This document shows, in pieces, positions 6,796-9,241 of a DNA stretch of 9,241 bases. Origin of the DNA: RGIG8700 sp964568815 (GTDB taxonomy: Bacteria > Bacillota > Clostridia > RGIG6154). The stretch lies in NCBI GenBank assembly GCA_964568815.1, contig CAZMRY010000060.1, forward strand, positions 1-9,241, read 5' to 3'. The notes under the pieces are model-generated. The model made no database searches. It was given only the letters and a program-made list of their open reading frames with translations, and was not told the DNA's origin. The translations under genes were made by a program, and so were the position numbers. Every line of letters begins with the position of its first letter. Positions within the stretch are counted from its first letter, which is position 1.

Positions 6796-6855
6796 TCAAT
6801 AGTTAATTAAAATATTGCACACCAGAAAATTATAATTTAAAACATAACTATTGAT
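6795..6855. repeat. 11-bp inverted repeat between divergent promoters
   Basis: ATCAATAGTTA (6795-6805) and TAACTATTGAT (6845-6855) are perfect reverse complements separated by 39 bp, about 50 bp centre to centre. Each copy touches or overlaps the -35 box of one divergent promoter in the same relative orientation: TAACTATTGAT runs into TTGACA on the minus side and contains most of TTGATA on the plus side. A separate 12-bp palindrome, AAATTATAATTT (6827-6838), lies between them. It may be a shared regulator site or a paired upstream promoter element. Confidence 0.55.
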
Positions 6856-6879
6856 AAATTAAAGCCAATGTGATATAAT
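6851..6879 (+). promoter_or_regulatory. Promoter of ychF
   Basis: -35 TTGATA (6851-6856) and -10 TATAAT (6874-6879) are 17 bp apart, with an extended -10 TG at 6871-6872. The predicted start near 6886 gives an unusually long 5' leader of about 116 nt before the ychF start codon. Confidence 0.83.
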
Positions 6880-6898
6880 ACCAAATGTTGCATTGGCT
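6863..6898. repeat. 8-bp inverted repeat flanking the ychF -10 box
   Basis: AGCCAATG (6863-6870) and CATTGGCT (6891-6898) are perfect reverse complements with a 20-bp gap that contains the -10 box. A third, imperfect half-site CCAAATG (6881-6887) can pair with the right arm. A CTTTTTT tract (6899-6904 region) follows, so as RNA it would resemble a terminator. However, the left arm lies upstream of the predicted start, so a DNA operator is the more consistent reading. Confidence 0.45.
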
Positions 6899-6924
6899 CT
6901 TTTTCTCTACAAGAGATTTGAAAA

Positions 6925-6943
6925 CCATTTTTCTTAAAAATGG
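6925..6943 (+). other. Hairpin in the ychF 5' leader
   Basis: CCATTTTT (6925-6932) and AAAAATGG (6936-6943) form a perfect 8-bp stem with a 3-nt loop inside the predicted 116-nt leader. A smaller TCTCT/AGAGA hairpin (6904-6916) precedes it. No U-tract follows, and no known riboswitch was recognised. It may stabilise the mRNA or have no role. Confidence 0.4.
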
Positions 6944-7002
6944 CGAAGTAACTACATATTAAATGCTGAAAATACTGATAAATCAAGGAGATGTGATATA
7001 TT

Positions 7003-8100
7003 ATGAAACTCGGTATAGTGGGATTACCTAATGTAGGTAAAAGTACATTATTTAATGCAATAACAAAGGCAGGAGCACAGTCAGCTAACTATCCTTTCTG
7101 CACAATTGAGCCAAATGTTGGTGTTGTTGATGTTCCTGACAGCCGTCTTGATGTTCTGGCTGAAATGTATAACAGTGCAAAGGTCACACCTGCGGCTATT
7201 GAATTTGTTGATATTGCAGGTCTTGTTAAGGGTGCAAGCAAGGGCGAAGGACTTGGGAACAAATTCTTATCACATATAAGAGAAGTTGACGCAATTATTC
7301 ACGTTGTCCGTTGCTTTGAGGATGGCAACATCATTCATGTTGAAGGCTCTGTTGATGCAATGCGTGATGTTGAAACAATTAATCTTGAGCTTATGATGGC
7401 AGATATTGAAGTTGTTGATAAAAGACTTGAAAAGGCAAGAAAAATGTCAAAATCAGGCGAAAAGAAATATCTTGCTGAAATCGCACTTTTAGAAAGAATA
7501 AAAGAAAATTTAGAAGCTTTTAACAGCGTTCGCACAATGGAATTTGATGATGAAGAACAGGTTATGCTTAAAGAATTCTGTCTTCTTACAAATAAGCCTA
7601 TAATTTATGCGGCAAATGTTTCTGAAGAAGATTTTGTTAACGGAATTGAAAACAATTCTATGGTTGCTCAGCTTAAAACAATCGCAGATAAAGAAGGAAG
7701 TGAAGTTCTTCCTATTTCAGCTAAAATTGAAGAAGATATTTCAACACTTGATGCTGAAGAAAAACAGATGTTCCTTGAGGAACTTCATCTTGAACAGTCA
7801 GGTCTTGACAGACTTATTTCAAAAAGCTATGAGCTTTTAGGTCTTATAAGTTACTTAACATCAGGTCCTGATGAAACAAGAGCATGGACAATCAAAAAAG
7901 GAACAAAAGCTCCTCAGGCTGCCGGTAAAATCCATACAGACTTTGAAAGAGGCTTCATAAGAGCAGAAGTAATTGCATACGATGATTTAATGGCTAACGG
8001 AACTATGCTGGCTGCTAAAGAAAAAGGTCTTGTTCGTTCTGAAGGTAAGGAATATGTTGTTAAAGACGGCGACATAATTCTTTTCAGATTTAATGTTTAA
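7003..8100 (+). CDS. ychF: YchF/OLA1-family ribosome-associated ATPase
   Basis: This 365-aa protein is a TRAFAC-class, Obg-related P-loop NTPase that binds ribosomes. The P-loop GLPNVGKST is at 7-15, and G3 is DIAG (70-73) followed by LVKGAS. The G4 position reads NVSE (205-208), the NxxE form that gives YchF proteins ATP rather than GTP preference. A helical insertion (about 130-180) and a C-terminal TGS domain (about 281-363, with APQAAGKIHTDFERGF) complete the family layout. Length is typical. The AAGGAG site (6985-6990) is 12 nt from the ATG, longer than usual. The ATG directly after that site (6991) is followed at once by TGA, so it cannot be the gene start. Its own promoter lies at 6851-6879, and an intrinsic terminator follows. 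Confidence 0.97.
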   Translation: MKLGIVGLPNVGKSTLFNAITKAGAQSANYPFCTIEPNVGVVDVPDSRLDVLAEMYNSAKVTPAAIEFVDIAGLVKGASKGEGLGNKFLSHIREVDAIIHVVRCFEDGNIIHVEGSVDAMRDVETINLELMMADIEVVDKRLEKARKMSKSGEKKYLAEIALLERIKENLEAFNSVRTMEFDDEEQVMLKEFCLLTNKPIIYAANVSEEDFVNGIENNSMVAQLKTIADKEGSEVLPISAKIEEDISTLDAEEKQMFLEELHLEQSGLDRLISKSYELLGLISYLTSGPDETRAWTIKKGTKAPQAAGKIHTDFERGFIRAEVIAYDDLMANGTMLAAKEKGLVRSEGKEYVVKDGDIILFRFNV

Positions 8101-8109
8101 TAAAATATG

Positions 8110-8156
8110 CCTTTCTTGTAAATAATATTTGTATTATTTCAGGAAAGGTGTTTTTT
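8110..8156 (+). terminator. Intrinsic terminator of ychF overlapping the ldh ribosome binding site
   Basis: CCTTTC (8110-8115) pairs with GAAAGG (8143-8148), and the stem continues through TTG/CAG. After a small shift, an AAATAAT/ATTATTT upper stem (8120-8126 with 8133-8139) closes a short loop. TG and then six T (8151-8156) follow, the standard intrinsic-terminator layout 10 nt after the ychF stop. The descending arm contains GGAAAGG, the only plausible ribosome binding site for ldh, and the T-tract ends at the ldh ATG. The element could therefore reduce ldh expression both by ending transcription and by hiding the ribosome binding site. Confidence 0.8.
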
Positions 8157-9098
8157 ATGTTCAGAGGTAAAATTGTAATTGTTGGTTCAGGTGCTGTTGG
8201 CTCAACTACAGCTTACACCATTATGCTTGGCGGTTTATTTTCAGAAATTGTAATTATTGATACAAACAAAAGCAAGGCTGAGGGTGACGCACTTGATATT
8301 TCTCACGGTGTTGCACATAATAAGCCTGTATCTGTTTATGCAGGTGACTACAACGACTGCAAAGACAGCGATATTGTTGTTATCACAGCAGGCGCAAGCC
8401 AGAACCCAGGTGAAACAAGAACAGATTTATTAATGAGAAATGCTGAAATCACAAAAAGCATAACAGAGAATATTATGAAGTATGCACCTGATGATGTCAT
8501 TTTGTTGACAGTTACTAATCCCGTTGATATTTTAACATATGTAACCTACAAGATTTCAGGGCTTCCGCAAAATCAGATTATAGGCTCAGGTACGGTTTTA
8601 GATACATCAAGACTTAAATATCTTATAAGTAAAAAAACAGGAATTGATGCAAGAAATTGTCACACATATATAATCGGTGAACACGGTGACAGCGAGGTTG
8701 CCGCATGGAGTGTAACCAACATCGGCGGTATGTCTATGTCCCAGTTCTGCAGTTTTACAGGAAGATGTTCACTCGGCGACCTTGATATGATGTATAACAA
8801 TGCTAAAAATGCCGCATATGAAATTATTGAGAAAAAAGGGGCAACCTATTACGGAATAGCTGTTGCAGTTGACAGAATTGTTGAATGCATTGCCGGAGAT
8901 GAAAACTCAATTCTTACAGTTTCCAGTGTTTTTGACGGTCAATACGGAATAAGTGATGTTGCCCTGTCTGTTCCTACCAAAGTCGGCGGTACAGGAATTG
9001 AAAAAATACTTGAAGTTCCATTCAGCGATGAAGAACTGAAAGGGCTTAAAATGAGTGCCGACAAGCTTAAAAAGCTCATAAAATGCCTTAACTTATAA
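8157..9098 (+). CDS. ldh: L-lactate dehydrogenase
   Basis: This 313-aa NAD-dependent enzyme interconverts pyruvate and L-lactate, usually at the end of fermentation to regenerate NAD+. The Rossmann motif is GSGAVGS (10-16) and Asp35 is the NAD-ribose acid. The mobile active-site loop ASQNPGETRTDLL (80-92) carries Gln82, the lactate-versus-malate discriminator (malate dehydrogenases have Arg), and Arg88. Other key residues are Asn121 in TNPVD, Asp149 and Arg152 in LDTSRLKY, and catalytic His176 in GEHGDSE. The ATG at 8157 is preferred over an in-frame GTG at 8148 because GGAAAGG (8142-8148) gives an 8-nt spacer and the GTG lies within that site. No convincing separate promoter is seen after ychF. 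Expression may depend on read-through of the terminator or on a promoter inside ychF. Confidence 0.96.
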   Translation: MFRGKIVIVGSGAVGSTTAYTIMLGGLFSEIVIIDTNKSKAEGDALDISHGVAHNKPVSVYAGDYNDCKDSDIVVITAGASQNPGETRTDLLMRNAEITKSITENIMKYAPDDVILLTVTNPVDILTYVTYKISGLPQNQIIGSGTVLDTSRLKYLISKKTGIDARNCHTYIIGEHGDSEVAAWSVTNIGGMSMSQFCSFTGRCSLGDLDMMYNNAKNAAYEIIEKKGATYYGIAVAVDRIVECIAGDENSILTVSSVFDGQYGISDVALSVPTKVGGTGIEKILEVPFSDEELKGLKMSADKLKKLIKCLNL

Positions 9099-9125
9099 GG
9101 GTTTTAAAAGTTTTGAATTTTTTTT
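9086..9125 (+). terminator. Possible weak terminator after ldh
   Basis: CCTTA (9086-9090) and TAAGG (9096-9100) form a 5-bp stem that includes the ldh stop codon. T-rich sequence follows, with an eight-T run at 9118-9125. The stem is short and the long T-run is distant. The T-run and the following A-run can also pair with each other. Termination here is plausible but not strong. Confidence 0.3.
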
Positions 9126-9135
9126 AAAAAAAGTA

Positions 9136-9164
9136 TTGACAAATCAAAAGTCCTTTGCTATAAT
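9136..9164 (+). promoter_or_regulatory. Consensus promoter of tRNA-Val
   Basis: -35 TTGACA (9136-9141) and -10 TATAAT (9159-9164) both match the sigma-A consensus exactly, with the ideal 17-bp spacer and an A/T-rich stretch upstream. The start near 9171 gives a leader of about 16 nt before the tRNA. This is the strongest-looking promoter in the window, as expected for a stable RNA gene. Further tRNA genes may follow beyond the edge. Confidence 0.92.
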
Positions 9165-9186
9165 ATACAAGTCGCTGATGATTAAC

Positions 9187-9241
9187 GGGAGCATAGCTCA
9201 GCTGGGAGAGCATCTGCCTTACAAGCAGAGGGTCATAGGTT
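9187..9241 (+). tRNA. tRNA-Val (anticodon UAC), 3' end cut by window
   Basis: The 5' acceptor strand GGGAGCA is followed by a D arm (GCTC...GAGC, with AGCTGGGA loop). The anticodon arm has stem TCTGC/GCAGA (9213-9217, 9225-9229) and loop CTTACAA, which puts anticodon TAC at 9220-9222. The variable loop and the first T-arm strand (ATAGG, then TT) are present before the window ends. The T-loop, its 3' strand and the acceptor 3' strand are missing. UAC reads GUA and other valine codons. Confidence 0.95.

Noticed and set aside
6863..6904. Intrinsic terminator on the plus strand
   Set aside because: No plus-strand gene lies upstream to terminate, the loop would be 20 nt, and the left arm is upstream of the predicted ychF transcription start.
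6851..7002. A known riboswitch class in the ychF leader
   Set aside because: Checked by eye against purine, preQ1, glycine, fluoride, ZTP, THF and manganese consensus blocks; none matched.
8148..8150. GTG as the ldh start codon
   Set aside because: It lies within the ribosome binding site and terminator stem. ATG 8157 has correct spacing and gives the normal N-terminus before the Rossmann motif.

Overview
The window looks like chromosomal DNA from a low-GC, Gram-positive, probably anaerobic member of the Clostridia. The evidence is AT-rich intergenic DNA, strong AGGAGG-type ribosome binding sites, near-consensus sigma-A promoters with 17-bp spacers, and clostridial-type housekeeping genes (ychF, L-lactate dehydrogenase, Trk potassium uptake). 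The species cannot be named from the sequence. There is no insertion sequence, phage gene or CRISPR array.

Layout. (1) Positions 1-337, minus strand: a sigma-A promoter and a cobalamin (B12) riboswitch, whose target gene lies beyond the left edge. (2) Positions 340-2175, minus strand: a tightly packed three-gene operon. In transcription order it encodes a 99-aa PQ-loop/SemiSWEET-like membrane protein, an alpha/beta-hydrolase esterase and a DUF4886-like SGNH hydrolase. The first two genes abut and the next two overlap by 1 nt. The operon is read divergently from a LysR-family regulator (2255-3097, plus). The operon promoter sits inside a perfect 12-bp inverted repeat, a candidate operator. (3) Positions 3094-6795, minus strand: a HAD phosphatase, trkA and trkH in one transcription unit with a promoter at 6767-6795. 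The trkH 3' end overlaps the LysR 3' end. (4) Positions 6851-9098, plus strand: ychF, then an intrinsic terminator that doubles as the ribosome binding region of ldh. (5) Positions 9136-9241: a consensus promoter and the first 55 nt of a tRNA-Val(UAC), cut by the window edge.

How the genes fit together. trkH (pore) and trkA (cytosolic nucleotide-binding gating subunit) form a Trk K+ uptake system. The phosphatase is co-transcribed and may only be a passenger. The left operon looks like a small import-and-de-esterify module: a small transporter-like protein plus two hydrolases without signal peptides, possibly controlled by the adjacent LysR protein. That function is inferred from context. ychF and ldh are conserved core genes.

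No clearly new system is evident. The most interesting signals are regulatory: the 12-bp inverted repeat over the operon promoter, an 11-bp motif repeated in mirror orientation at the -35 regions of the divergent HAD-trkAH and ychF promoters, the terminator that buries the ldh ribosome binding site, and a structured spacer between trkA and trkH.
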